30,797 bases of DNA from Candidatus Levybacteria bacterium RIFCSPHIGHO2_01_FULL_36_15b (GCA_001782045.1 MFNK01000002.1:48236-79032); one strand, 5' to 3'; shown: positions 16,617-25,296, counted from the stretch's first letter. Notes: generated by a model not told the origin, from the sequence alone. A program made the numbers and translations.

Positions 16617-16630
16617 AAGGGGGTGAGTTT

Positions 16631-17053
16631 ATGAATAGCATGAAACTTTTATTAATAGGTGCTGTTGTCTTAGTCGTAGTAGTCGCGGGAGCACTGCTTC
16701 TTTCAAACAAATCGACAACAACGCCAACAGAAACTCAGAATGCAAATCCTACGCAAGCTGCTGCAGAAAGCGCAAATGAAAGTAAAGAAGCTGCTGTTTC
16801 AGTTACAGCAAATGGTTTTGAACCAGCAACTCTTACTGTAAGGGTGGGTACAAATGTTGTATGGACAAACAGCAGCGGTGATGCGGCAAATGTCAGTTCG
16901 GATAATCATCCAACTCATTTGAGATTCCCTTTCTTAAACTTGGGCACATTTGAAAACGGACAAACAGTTTCGGTCGTATTTGAAAAGATAGGAACCTATA
17001 CATACCATAATCATTTACGTCCGGAACAGACGGGAACAGTAACCGTACAATAA
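16631..17053 (+). CDS. cupredoxin-fold membrane-anchored protein with atypical ligands
   Basis: The 140-aa protein has a membrane anchor (residues about 5-25), a Thr/Asn/Ala-rich linker (28-55) and a cupredoxin domain (56-140) with the strands FEPATLTVRVGTNVVWTN and FEKIGTYTYHNH. The normal blue-copper ligands Cys, His and Met near the C terminus are absent: the loop reads YTYHNHLRPEQTGTV, with Asn, Arg and Gln in their places. Four His remain (93 and 96 in NHPTH, 126 and 128 in HNH), which could bind a metal in another geometry. It has a strong Shine-Dalgarno sequence (AAAGGGGGTGAG) about 4 bases before the ATG, overlapping the rmuC stop. It probably acts in the cell envelope; electron transfer of the classical kind is doubtful. 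Confidence 0.85.
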   Translation: MNSMKLLLIGAVVLVVVVAGALLLSNKSTTTPTETQNANPTQAAAESANESKEAAVSVTANGFEPATLTVRVGTNVVWTNSSGDAANVSSDNHPTHLRFPFLNLGTFENGQTVSVVFEKIGTYTYHNHLRPEQTGTVTVQ

Positions 17054-17074
17054 CAAGAGCTAAATAAATTTTGT

Positions 17075-17080
17075 TATAAT
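17075..17080 (+). promoter_or_regulatory. -10 box of the helicase-nuclease gene
   Basis: TATAAT ends 11 bases before the ATG at 17092, giving at most a few leader bases. No Shine-Dalgarno sequence is present. Confidence 0.55.
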
Positions 17081-17091
17081 ACGTTACCTAA

Positions 17092-19962
17092 ATGAACTCG
17101 AGTCTAAGCTTGGATAAAAATCAGCTCGATGCTGTAAAGCATGGAAGTGGTCCTCTTTTAATAATTGCAGGAGCGGGAACTGGAAAAACAACGGTTATCA
17201 CCGAGCGGATAAAACACTTAATTGTCGACAAAAATATTTTGTCCGACGAGCTTCTGGCATTAACATTTACGGAAAAAGCAGCGCACGAGATGCAGGAGCG
17301 GGTTGATATTCTTTTGCCCTACGGCTATACAAACCTTTGGATTCACACGTTTCACTCTTTTTGCGATAGGATTTTAAGAAGTGAGGCGCACGCAGTTGGA
17401 CTTGATCCAAATTATAAACTAATTTCAGAGAGCGAATCTATACTGCTTTTAAGACAAAATATATTTGATTTGGGATTAAATATATTCAGACCGCTTGGCA
17501 ATCCCAACAAATTTTTAGAAGCGCTTCTTAATCATTTTTCGCGCCTTAAAGACGAAGACATAACGCCTAGGGAATATTTAATTTGGGCAAGGAAACAAAA
17601 GCCGACAGATGAAAATTTGCAGTATTTAGAGCTAGCAAGCGCTTATTTAAAATATGAAGAGCTAAAAACCAAACAATCCGTAATGGATTTTGCCGATTTA
17701 ATATCCAACTCCTTGCTGCTTTTTAGAACCAGAAAAAATATTTTAAAAAAATATCAAAAACAGTTTAAGTTTATTCTGGTCGATGAATTTCAGGATACAA
17801 ATTACGCACAAAATGAATTGGCAATTTTGCTTTCCGGAGATGATAAAAATATTAACGTCGTAGCAGACGATGATCAGTCAATTTATAGATTTAGAGGCGC
17901 AGCGGTATCCAACGTACTCCAGTTTAAAAAAAATTTTCCGAAAGCAAAAATTATTACTTTAACAGATAACTACAGATCAACTCAGGAAATTTTGGATTCT
18001 TCTTATCTTCTTATTCAGAATAACAATCCAAACAGACTGGAAGTTGTAGAAAAAATTGCAAAAAAACTAAAAAGTCACTCAAGCAAAAAAAACGAAAAAA
18101 TAACTTTAATTAGACAACAGCGCGCAGAAGACGAAGCGGATAAAATTGCACAAACAATAAACACATTATCCAAAGAAGAATACAAATACAAAGACATTGC
18201 AATTCTTTTGAGGGCAAACGACCACGCAGTCGGTATTGCCGCGGCGCTTTTTAGAAATAAAATTCCTTTTCAGTTTTTGGGACCGGGTTATTTGTTTCAG
18301 CAGGAAGAAATTAAAGATTTAATTGCATACTTAACTTTTCTTACTAACCTTTCCGATTCCGTTTCCTTATTTAGGGTTTTATCTATGGATATTTTTAAAA
18401 TATCGGCTGTAGAACTTAACTATGTTTTAAATTTTGCAAAAAAAAGAAATATTACTCTGTTTGATGCGATATTGGAAAAAAATCTGGAATTCTTAAGTGC
18501 AAAAACAGTTAATACACTTGAAAATTTTAAAAAAATGGTACTTGAGCATTTAAGAAGAAGCAGAAAAGATCAGGCAGGACAGCTTTTGTATGATTTTTTG
18601 GTTGATACAAAACTATTTGATACTTTGCAAAATACCGACTCTATTCAAGATGAAAAGAGAGTGCAAAATATTGCAAAATTTTTTGACAGAATTAAAAATT
18701 TTGAAACAGAAAGAAAAGACGCAAATATTTTTACTCTCGTGGAATGGCTTACGCTAATGATGCAGATGGGAGACAGCCCTCTCGCTGCGGATATTGATTT
18801 AAGAGAAGAAAACGCCGTAAATATTCTTACCGTTCACTCAAGCAAGGGACTTGAGTTTCCTGTAGTTTTTATGTCTAATCTTGTAACAGAGCGTTTTCCA
18901 ACCAGAGAGCGTTCCGAAAAAATACCATTGCCCGAGGGCATCATAAAAGAGAAGCTCCCCAAAGAATCCGATTTTCATTTGGAAGAAGAACGAAGGCTTT
19001 TTTATGTCGGAATGACAAGGGCAAAAGAAAGGCTCTATTTTACAGCTGCAAATTATTACGGAACAGGCAAGAGACAAAAAAAATTGTCTCCTTTTGTATA
19101 TGAAGCACTTCCCGATCTAAAAGAAAAAGAAACAAGGGAAGAAGAAAATCAGCAAATGTCTTTGCTTGAAGTTTTGGCTCCTTATCAAAATGTAAAAGAA
19201 GAAGAAGATGTAAAAACTCCGCTTAAAGTTGACTATGTTACCTACTCTAATTTACAAATGTTTGACATATGCCCCTTGCATTATAAAGCAAAGGTTATAT
19301 TTAATTTGCCGACCCCTCCTTCTGGTGTTTTATCCTTTGGAATATCAATGCACAAAACTCTTTACGAATTTTATAAACTAATAATGGATAAAAAAACACC
19401 TGCAAAAAGCTCATTAATTAAACTTTTAGAAGAAAACTGGGAAAACCAGGGATACGACAGCAAAAAACACGAGTTTGAAAGATTTGCTCAGGCAAAAAAA
19501 ATGCTGGATAAATTTTACAAACAAGAAGGCAGCCCTTTTGTTAAACCTTTAGCAATAGAGCAGCCTTTTAATTTTGTTCTTAAAAACGGGGTAAAAGTTT
19601 TTGGGAAAATAGACAGGATTGATCCTAAAAATAATGGCATTGAAATAATAGACTACAAAACAGGTTTGGATAATCCAAGAGCCGATAAAGCACACAGACT
19701 TCAGCTTGCAATATATGCCTTGGCTGCCACAAGGGTTAAAAATATTTTATATGGTAAAAACTCAAATGACATTACCTTAACGCTTTATTTTCTTGAGCAA
19801 AATACCAAAAAACCCCTGGAATTTGAAAAGAAAGATTTAGACGATTTGGAAAACGAACTTACCCACAAAATAGAAGAGATAGAAAAAAGCGATTTTAAAT
19901 GCAGTAATAATATAATATGCAAAACCTGCGAATTTAAAATGCTCTGCTCGGTATACAAGTAA
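17092..19962 (+). CDS. UvrD/PcrA-like helicase fused to a Fe-S PD-(D/E)XK nuclease
   Basis: The 956-aa protein has a superfamily 1A helicase in residues 1-680: Walker A AGAGTGKT (26-33), Walker B VDEFQDTN, VADDDQSIYRFRGA, and VHSSKGLEFPVVF. A C-terminal nuclease follows (about 720-956). It contains GKIDRID (Asp841) and IDYKTG (Asp854 and Lys856), then the QLAIYALA helix typical of RecB/AddAB nucleases. Cys727 together with C943-x2-C946-x5-C952 matches the 4Fe-4S staple of AddB- and Cas4-like nucleases. It should unwind and resect double-strand ends or act in repair, perhaps as a single-chain replacement for RecBCD/AddAB. It could feed RecA, which is encoded 5 kb away. It has a -10 box 11 bases upstream and no Shine-Dalgarno sequence. 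Confidence 0.92.
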   Translation: MNSSLSLDKNQLDAVKHGSGPLLIIAGAGTGKTTVITERIKHLIVDKNILSDELLALTFTEKAAHEMQERVDILLPYGYTNLWIHTFHSFCDRILRSEAHAVGLDPNYKLISESESILLLRQNIFDLGLNIFRPLGNPNKFLEALLNHFSRLKDEDITPREYLIWARKQKPTDENLQYLELASAYLKYEELKTKQSVMDFADLISNSLLLFRTRKNILKKYQKQFKFILVDEFQDTNYAQNELAILLSGDDKNINVVADDDQSIYRFRGAAVSNVLQFKKNFPKAKIITLTDNYRSTQEILDSSYLLIQNNNPNRLEVVEKIAKKLKSHSSKKNEKITLIRQQRAEDEADKIAQTINTLSKEEYKYKDIAILLRANDHAVGIAAALFRNKIPFQFLGPGYLFQQEEIKDLIAYLTFLTNLSDSVSLFRVLSMDIFKISAVELNYVLNFAKKRNITLFDAILEKNLEFLSAKTVNTLENFKKMVLEHLRRSRKDQAGQLLYDFLVDTKLFDTLQNTDSIQDEKRVQNIAKFFDRIKNFETERKDANIFTLVEWLTLMMQMGDSPLAADIDLREENAVNILTVHSSKGLEFPVVFMSNLVTERFPTRERSEKIPLPEGIIKEKLPKESDFHLEEERRLFYVGMTRAKERLYFTAANYYGTGKRQKKLSPFVYEALPDLKEKETREEENQQMSLLEVLAPYQNVKEEEDVKTPLKVDYVTYSNLQMFDICPLHYKAKVIFNLPTPPSGVLSFGISMHKTLYEFYKLIMDKKTPAKSSLIKLLEENWENQGYDSKKHEFERFAQAKKMLDKFYKQEGSPFVKPLAIEQPFNFVLKNGVKVFGKIDRIDPKNNGIEIIDYKTGLDNPRADKAHRLQLAIYALAATRVKNILYGKNSNDITLTLYFLEQNTKKPLEFEKKDLDDLENELTHKIEEIEKSDFKCSNNIICKTCEFKMLCSVYK

Positions 19963-19964
19963 AC

Positions 19965-19993
19965 TTGTTTTTAAGCTTCAAATTTGCTATAAT
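19965..19993 (+). promoter_or_regulatory. rnpB promoter
   Basis: TTGTTT (19965-19970), a 17-base spacer and TATAAT (19988-19993) place the start near 20000-20001, exactly where the P1 stem of the RNA begins. Confidence 0.75.
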
Positions 19994-20000
19994 ATAGGCG

Positions 20001-20369
20001 TTCTTTGGAAGATGAATTGCTACAGTTTAAATTGAAAAATTTGAGCTGAGGAAAGTCCAGACAGCAGTATTGTAAGGGACGGGACGTAAGGTCCGACGCG
20101 AAAGCGCTAGTTTCTAAAATTTTACCCACATATGGTTTTAGAACAGATTGTGAATTAACACAATTTGAGAGCAACAGAGACGAGTGGGAGTGAAACGGGC
20201 AATCCTACCTGCTGTAACCTACGAAAGATGCATTTTGTACAATACCAAGCATCGAAGTTAGGGCATCCAGATAATATCTGGACAAAGTGAGAATAAAACA
20301 TCATTTTGAGATAGATTGCAATTTAAAAACAGAATCTGGCTTACTATCTTCCGAAGAACACTATTTTTT
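20001..20369 (+). ncRNA. rnpB: RNase P RNA
   Basis: This is the catalytic RNA that trims the 5' leader of precursor tRNAs. Conserved region I is exact (GAGGAAAGTCC, 20048-20058). The central part contains ACAGAGACGAG and GTGAAACGG, and conserved region V appears as ACAGAATCTGGCTTA (20329-20343). The ends pair in a 13-bp P1 helix (20001-20013 with 20346-20358, one G-U pair). Six T at 20364-20369 follow, so P1 may double as the terminator stem. A hairpin CCAGAT/ATCTGG near 20265-20280 fits the P18 position. The mature RNA is about 358 nt. The 3' flank overlaps the end of the convergent permease gene. Confidence 0.95.
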
Positions 20370-21407
20370 GTATTTTTCCTCTATTTCCTTATCGCTTATA
20401 AAATCAAACGTATATTCAAAAACTATTTTCAAAACTCCTGCAATTGGAACCGCAAGTAATAGTCCTGTAATTCCTGCTGTATGTTCTCCTGCTAAAACGG
20501 CAAACAAAATAACTAAGGGGTGGAGTTTTGTTATTTTTCCAAAAACTTGGGGATTTACAAAATAATCCTGCACCTGTCTTACAACAAAATAAATTATTAC
20601 AACTGCAAGAGCGGTTTGTGTAGGATCCCATCCAAAATTATTTGTTCCCGAAATATAAGCAACGGATGCTGCAACTATTGTTGCCAAAATTGGACCTATT
20701 ATCGGAACTATTTCTGCAAAACCCGTAAAAATTGCAAGAATAAGCGCATACTTAACGCCAATAGCCGAAAGACATATGAATAAAATAATGGAAACAAGTA
20801 TTACCAAAAATATTATTCCTCGAAGGTAGCCTCCCAAAACAATATTTATCCGTTTTAGAAGAATTTCCATTTCCAGCTTATATCTGTGCGGTATCCAATT
20901 GAGAAATTTATTGTACATCGTATTTCCTTCTTTAAGAAAATAAAAAGCTGCAAACATAAACAGTACAAATCCGATAATGCGCGAAAATGCCTGCGGAAGG
21001 AAAGAATAAACCGAAGGGTAAATAATTTTATTCGAACTTGTAATACTTGCTAAGCTGTCTTCAACCGTTGGTCTTACAAAATCAGGAAGGGAATTTATTT
21101 GGCTTTTTGCACTTTTTGCAAACTGAGTAATATGAGACTGCAGCGCAGCGGATTCATCTATTACTCTTTTGGAAAAAATAAATCCTGACGCAATAACAGT
21201 TGAAATAATAAGAAGGTAAATAACAATAACGGAAACGGTTCTTGGAATTTTAGCCCTTTTGTGCAAAAAATTTACAACAGGATTAAATACATATGCAAAA
21301 ATTGCGGCGAAAATAAATGGGGTTATTATGGCTTTTTGAATATACAAAAACCAGATAAAAAGTATTCCTACGGCTATAAAGAATAAAAACTTTAAACGAA
21401 GCGACAT
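20361..21407 (-). CDS. AI-2E/PerM family permease
   Basis: The 348-aa polytopic protein has hydrophobic segments at both ends and in the middle, about 7-8 helices in all. The family regions IFAAIFAYVFNPVVNFLHKR near the N terminus and FTGFAEIVPIIGPILATIVA in the second half are present, as is the C-terminal PQVFGKITKLHPLVILFAVLAG. Members export AI-2 or act as sodium/proton antiporters in different bacteria; the substrate cannot be inferred. TATAAT ends 7 bases before the ATG, predicting a leaderless mRNA. The stop codon overlaps the terminator side of rnpB on the other strand. HU lies immediately upstream. Confidence 0.88.
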   Translation of the reverse strand: MSLRLKFLFFIAVGILFIWFLYIQKAIITPFIFAAIFAYVFNPVVNFLHKRAKIPRTVSVIVIYLLIISTVIASGFIFSKRVIDESAALQSHITQFAKSAKSQINSLPDFVRPTVEDSLASITSSNKIIYPSVYSFLPQAFSRIIGFVLFMFAAFYFLKEGNTMYNKFLNWIPHRYKLEMEILLKRINIVLGGYLRGIIFLVILVSIILFICLSAIGVKYALILAIFTGFAEIVPIIGPILATIVAASVAYISGTNNFGWDPTQTALAVVIIYFVVRQVQDYFVNPQVFGKITKLHPLVILFAVLAGEHTAGITGLLLAVPIAGVLKIVFEYTFDFISDKEIEEKYKK

Positions 21408-21414
21408 TTAGGCA

Positions 21415-21420
21415 ATTATA
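21415..21420 (-). promoter_or_regulatory. permease -10 box (leaderless start)
   Basis: TATAAT preceded by GC lies 7 bases before the permease ATG, between it and the HU stop codon. Confidence 0.55.
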
Positions 21421-21427
21421 GCAAAAT

Positions 21428-21700
21428 TTATCTTACAATTCTTTTTAAGGTCTTGCCCGGTGTAAATCCCGGCGCTTTTCTTGCTTCAATTGTCATTTTT
21501 TCGCCTGTCTTTGGATTTCTTCCAATTCTTTCTACTCTTTTTCTAACACTAAAAGTGCCAAAACCGGTTATTACTACTTTTTCTCCTCGCTTTAGTGAAT
21601 CTCTAATTCCATTTAGCATTGCCTGTACACTTTCTCTTGCGGCTTTGTTTGTAAGATTTGCTTTTTTAGCAACCAGCTCTATTAAATCTTTTTTTGTCAA
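21428..21700 (-). CDS. hup: HU-type nucleoid DNA-binding protein
   Basis: The 90-aa protein bends and compacts DNA. The sequence LTKKDLIELVAKKANLT at the N terminus, TGFGTFSVRKR, and the DNA-grasping arm GRNPKTGEKMTIEARKAPGF are diagnostic of HU/IHF. I start at a TTG (21700) because a strong Shine-Dalgarno sequence AAAGGGGGTGA lies 8 bases before it and this start yields the standard HU length and N terminus; the open frame continues 12 codons further upstream. A TTGACA promoter precedes it, giving a leader of about 20 bases. It is one of the few genes here with a real leader and ribosome binding site, as suits an abundant protein. Confidence 0.95.
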   Translation of the reverse strand: MTKKDLIELVAKKANLTNKAARESVQAMLNGIRDSLKRGEKVVITGFGTFSVRKRVERIGRNPKTGEKMTIEARKAPGFTPGKTLKRIVR

Positions 21701-21727
21701 AATTATCACCCCCTTTAATTTAGACCT

Positions 21728-21756
21728 ACAATACAATCTAAATAAAACTTTGTCAA
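21728..21756 (-). promoter_or_regulatory. HU promoter
   Basis: The minus strand reads TTGACA (21751-21756), 17 bases, TATTGT (21728-21733). The start would be about 20 bases before the TTG start codon, leaving room for the strong ribosome binding site. Confidence 0.7.
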
Positions 21757-21776
21757 TATAACAAAAGGGGTCAAAA

Positions 21777-22385
21777 CTAGAGTAGCTGTTTTCTTATTAA
21801 ATCATTCGAGGATTTACCTTCGTCGTCTCCTCTGGAATATAAAAAAGTCTGCCATCCTAATTTCTTTGTGCCTTCAAGGTATTTTTGAATATCATCGATA
21901 AAAAATATTTCATCACCGCTTGCTTTAATTGTTTTTTCTACATATCTATATAGTTTTTCTGACGGTTTGCTCATTTTAAGTACCGACGACTCAAAATAAA
22001 ATTGGATATTTGCATATTTTGAAAGATTCTTTTTCAGATCTTCGGTCTGATTTTCCCAATTATTTGTTAAAATTGCTATTTTGTATCCTGCAATATCCAA
22101 TTCGGACATGAGTTTTTTAGTGTCCGAAAGCCAATAATTTAGGTCCTCTTGCCAATGTTTCCAGATTTCTTCCATTTTATCTTCGAGTTTCAAAATAATG
22201 AGAACCGTTTTCCACCAATTATAATCTGTGACTTCTCCGTCCATTGTCCCCGGAGTTGCATCGTTAACGGCCTTTAACATCGCGTCTTGCGTTACTCCAT
22301 AAAGCTTTGCCATGTCTTTTGCAAAACCCAAGAAATCGTAAAGAACATTTCCAACGTCAAAAATAACCCACTGCGGCTTTTTCAT
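21777..22385 (-). CDS. HAD superfamily phosphatase, YihX-like
   Basis: The 202-aa hydrolase has motif I VIFDVGNVLYD, with a Gly where many HAD enzymes have the second Asp, as in the YihX group of sugar phosphatases. Motif II is ILTNNW, motif III the Lys of KMSKPSEKLY, and motif IV FFIDDIQKYLEGTKKLGW. The helical cap lies between residues 20 and 90. The substrate is unknown, possibly a sugar phosphate. The ATG overlaps the RNase Y stop by one base (TAATG), so both are likely co-transcribed. Confidence 0.8.
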   Translation of the reverse strand: MKKPQWVIFDVGNVLYDFLGFAKDMAKLYGVTQDAMLKAVNDATPGTMDGEVTDYNWWKTVLIILKLEDKMEEIWKHWQEDLNYWLSDTKKLMSELDIAGYKIAILTNNWENQTEDLKKNLSKYANIQFYFESSVLKMSKPSEKLYRYVEKTIKASGDEIFFIDDIQKYLEGTKKLGWQTFLYSRGDDEGKSSNDLIRKQLL

Positions 22386-23623
22386 TAGGAAGACTCTGTA
22401 GATATTGCTCTAAATTCCCTAATTGCGGTTACTTTTACTTCCCCGGGTACTGCCAATGCTTTGCTTACTTCATCGCGAATTTTATAAGCGAGTACTGTAG
22501 TTTCTGCATCGTCCATCTGCCCCGGATTTACAATTACCCGCAGTTCCCGTCCTGCTTCAAATGCATATGCATCTTCAACTCCGTCAAACTTCTTTGCAAT
22601 TTCCTCCATCTGTGTAAGTCTTTTTCCGTATTCTTCTATATCCTCGTATCTTGCCCCGGGTCTTGCGCCGGAAATCTGGTCTGCAATATGCACTATTACA
22701 GATTCTACCGATGTAAAAGGCTCATCCTCGTGATGCTGTGCAACGCAGTCTATAATAGGCTGCGGAATATTAAACTTTTTAATAAGCTCTACTCCCAACT
22801 TTACGTGGCTTCCGTCTCCTTCTACCACTTTTCCTATATCGTGAAACAAACATCCAAGTCTTACTACATTTACGTCTGCGCCGATTTCGGCCGCTATATG
22901 CATTCCAATTTTTGTCTCTTCCAGTGTATGCACTACCAAATTCTGTCCAAAAGAAGTTCTAAATTTAAAACGCCCCAACACCGACAGTAAATCTTTCTGC
23001 AGATTAAAAACGCCTACTTCATGAGCAAGTTTTTCGCCTTCTTCAAACATTATTTGCTCTACTTCTTTTTTTGTCTGCTCTACAATTTCCTCTATTCTAA
23101 AAGGCTGAATTCTTGTATCTTTTATTAGCTTTTCCAAAGATCTTCTTGCGATCTCTCTTCTTACCTGATCAAAAGAGGAAAGTCTAATTACTCCTTCTTC
23201 GTCCAAATCAACATCTACTCCCGTTGCCTGCTCAAAAGCTCTTATATTTCTTCCTTCTTTTCCAATTATTCTTCCCTTTACATCCTCGTCTGTTATTTTT
23301 ACAACGGATAAAGTGTATTCGGGAATGTAGTTAATTGCGCCATGTCTCATCGAATCTACCAAAATTTCCTGGGATTTTTTATCTGCGGTTGCTTTTGCTT
23401 CTTCCTCTTTAATTTTGATTATTTTTGCAGCGGTTTTTGCCTGCTTTTGCTCCATTAAATCAAGAAGCTGTTCTTTTGCTTCATCTGCGGTTAGGGAAGA
23501 TACTTTCTCAAGAGCCTCTTCCAGTTTTTCTTTTAAACTTTCTAGCTTTTCTTTTTCCGCCTCTAGCTTTTCTTCCTTCTCAAGAAGCTTTTTTTCAAGT
23601 AATACTAAATCTTGTTGTGACAT
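22385..23623 (-). CDS. rny: ribonuclease Y lacking the usual membrane anchor
   Basis: The 412-aa endoribonuclease initiates mRNA decay. An N-terminal coiled coil (residues 8-85) leads to the KH RNA-binding domain (VKGRIIGKEGRNIRAFE, about 116-131). The HD domain follows, with His232, the His-Asp pair at 261-262 in FHDIGK, and HHEDEPFTSVES. The tail RVIVNPGQMDD is typical. Family members usually have about 520 aa and start with a membrane helix. None is present here, and an in-frame stop lies about 30 bases upstream of the ATG. The protein may therefore be cytosolic or rely on another tether. The HAD gene overlaps its stop. Confidence 0.93.
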   Translation of the reverse strand: MSQQDLVLLEKKLLEKEEKLEAEKEKLESLKEKLEEALEKVSSLTADEAKEQLLDLMEQKQAKTAAKIIKIKEEEAKATADKKSQEILVDSMRHGAINYIPEYTLSVVKITDEDVKGRIIGKEGRNIRAFEQATGVDVDLDEEGVIRLSSFDQVRREIARRSLEKLIKDTRIQPFRIEEIVEQTKKEVEQIMFEEGEKLAHEVGVFNLQKDLLSVLGRFKFRTSFGQNLVVHTLEETKIGMHIAAEIGADVNVVRLGCLFHDIGKVVEGDGSHVKLGVELIKKFNIPQPIIDCVAQHHEDEPFTSVESVIVHIADQISGARPGARYEDIEEYGKRLTQMEEIAKKFDGVEDAYAFEAGRELRVIVNPGQMDDAETTVLAYKIRDEVSKALAVPGEVKVTAIREFRAISTESS

Positions 23624-23715
23624 ATTTTTTATAACAAAAAGAGGACCCTAATCTTGCGGGTTTATTTAATAGAAGAATTTGTGAACAAATTTCTTTCCAT
23701 ATTATCTTTTTGTCT

Positions 23716-24192
23716 TTATTTATTATAGTCCCTTGGAATTAGCTGGTCAACCACTTTTTTAATTGTATCCCAGTCAAAACCTTTAGAAGCCAAAAATCTT
23801 CCCATTTTTTCGTATATTTTTTGCCTGTCCAGATTTTTATATCTTGCGATTTTTCTCCCAGCCAAATCAAGTGCTTTTTCAAGATCAGACTTTAAATCTT
23901 CCCCATCTTCAAATAAATCTTCAATAAGTTCTTTATCAATTCCCTTTTGCTTTAGCTCAAATTTAATAATTCGATGCGCTTTTGGTTTTATTTTGCTTCT
24001 TTGTTCTATCCACCATTTTGCAAATTCAAAATCATCCAAAAACTTCTGCTCTTTAAGTTTATTTATTATTCGTTTTGAATCTAAGGAAGATGCTTTTTTC
24101 TTTGCAAGATAGTCGTCTACTTCTTTTATGCTCCTTTGTCTATACGACAGAAACCTGTAGGTTTTATTTAGCAGTTTAGTGAAGTTATCCAC
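23716..24192 (-). CDS. recX: RecA regulator RecX
   Basis: The 158-aa all-helical protein matches RecX: YRFLSYRQRSIKEVDDYLAKK at the start, a middle repeat with FLDDFEFAKWWIEQRSK, LKQKGIDKELI, and a third repeat ending SKGFDWDTIKKVV. RecX binds RecA filaments and blocks or modulates strand exchange. The GTG start lies 5 bases after the recA stop, the usual order, so the two are cotranscribed. No Shine-Dalgarno sequence is visible. Confidence 0.9.
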   Translation of the reverse strand: MDNFTKLLNKTYRFLSYRQRSIKEVDDYLAKKKASSLDSKRIINKLKEQKFLDDFEFAKWWIEQRSKIKPKAHRIIKFELKQKGIDKELIEDLFEDGEDLKSDLEKALDLAGRKIARYKNLDRQKIYEKMGRFLASKGFDWDTIKKVVDQLIPRDYNK

Positions 24193-24197
24193 TGGAG

Positions 24198-25289
24198 TTA
24201 TTCTTCTTTCTCTTCTTCAACGCCGACTTCTACTCTTCCGGGAGATTTCTTGGATTTAATCATTATCTCCTCAGCTATTTTTTTTGCCATGTCGGGTTTT
24301 TCTCTTAAGTAAATAATTGCCGCCTGTTTTCCCTGTCCAAGCATTGTCTCGCCGTATCTAAAAAATGCTCCCGCTTTTCCTATTACTCCCATTTCTACTC
24401 CGACATCCATTATTCCTCCCTCGCGGGAAATTCCCGTATCGCCCATTACATCAAACTCTGCAATTCTAAAAGGAGAAGATACTTTGTTTTTTACAATCTT
24501 TGCTCTGTGTCTCGAACCAACAACTCTATCTCCTTCTTTTAATGTTTCTATTTTTCTTACATCAATTCTAACGGATGAATAAAATTTTAATGCAAGTCCT
24601 CCTGTTGTAGTTTCGGGATTTCCAAACATTATTCCGATTTTTTGTCTTAGCTGATTTGTAAATATTACAACCGTTTTACTTTTGGAAATAACACCTGTTA
24701 GTTTTCTTAAGGCCTGCGACATAAGCCTTGCCTGCAAACCCATTACCGCATCTCCCATTTCGCCCTCAATTTCAGCTCTTGGCACAAGTGCTGCAACGCT
24801 ATCTATTACCAAAACATCAACGCCGCCACTTCGAATTAAACTTTCCGCAATTTCCAAAGCCTGTTCTCCCGTGTCGGGCTGGGAAATTAAAAGTTCATCC
24901 AGCTTTACTCCAATTCTTTCCGCCCATAACGGGTCCAGTGCATGTTCCGCGTCTATAAAGGCTGCAACGCCTCCGTGTTTTTGCGCTTGTGCAATAATCG
25001 AAAGACAAACTGTGGTTTTGCCGGAAGCCTCGGGACCATAAATTTCGATAACTCTGCCTCTTGGCACTCCACCTACACCGAGTGCCAAATCTAAGGGAAG
25101 ACAGCCTGTGGAGATAACCGAAACATCCAGTTTTTGGCCTACTTCGCCAAAGCGCATAATGGAGCCTCTTCCGTATTGTTTTTCAATTTGCTCCATCGCA
25201 AGATTAACTGCTGCCATTTTTCCGGAAGCTTCCGCCTGTGCGGCTGATGGTTTTACGGATGTGTTAGAAGAAGACTTTGTCCTTGCCAT
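24198..25289 (-). CDS. recA: recombinase RecA
   Basis: The 363-aa protein forms filaments on single-stranded DNA, drives homologous pairing and stimulates LexA-type cleavage. Walker A is GPEASGKT (85-92). Also visible are VDVLVIDSVAALVPRAEIEGEMGD with loop L1, FTNQLRQKIGIMFGNPETTTGG with loop L2, and an acidic tail VGVEEEKEE. A Ser/Ala-rich extension of about 23 residues precedes the conserved KMAAVNLAMEQIEKQYG. I start at 25289; the frame is open 26 codons further upstream, but TACAAT ends 7 bases before this ATG, as in other leaderless genes here. No LexA-type box was recognised. Confidence 0.98.
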   Translation of the reverse strand: MARTKSSSNTSVKPSAAQAEASGKMAAVNLAMEQIEKQYGRGSIMRFGEVGQKLDVSVISTGCLPLDLALGVGGVPRGRVIEIYGPEASGKTTVCLSIIAQAQKHGGVAAFIDAEHALDPLWAERIGVKLDELLISQPDTGEQALEIAESLIRSGGVDVLVIDSVAALVPRAEIEGEMGDAVMGLQARLMSQALRKLTGVISKSKTVVIFTNQLRQKIGIMFGNPETTTGGLALKFYSSVRIDVRKIETLKEGDRVVGSRHRAKIVKNKVSSPFRIAEFDVMGDTGISREGGIMDVGVEMGVIGKAGAFFRYGETMLGQGKQAAIIYLREKPDMAKKIAEEIMIKSKKSPGRVEVGVEEEKEE

Positions 25290-25296
25290 TGCAGCG

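Noticed and set aside
20287..20565. Forward open frame of 92 codons
   Set aside because: It starts inside rnpB and runs antisense to the AI-2E permease.
23636..23670. Terminator between recX and rny
   Set aside because: The stem ACCC/GGGT on the minus strand has only 4 bp with a long loop; too weak to call, although a T-rich stretch follows.
24682..25041. Forward open frame of 119 codons opposite recA
   Set aside because: Shadow of recA; codon use follows the recA frame and there is no promoter.
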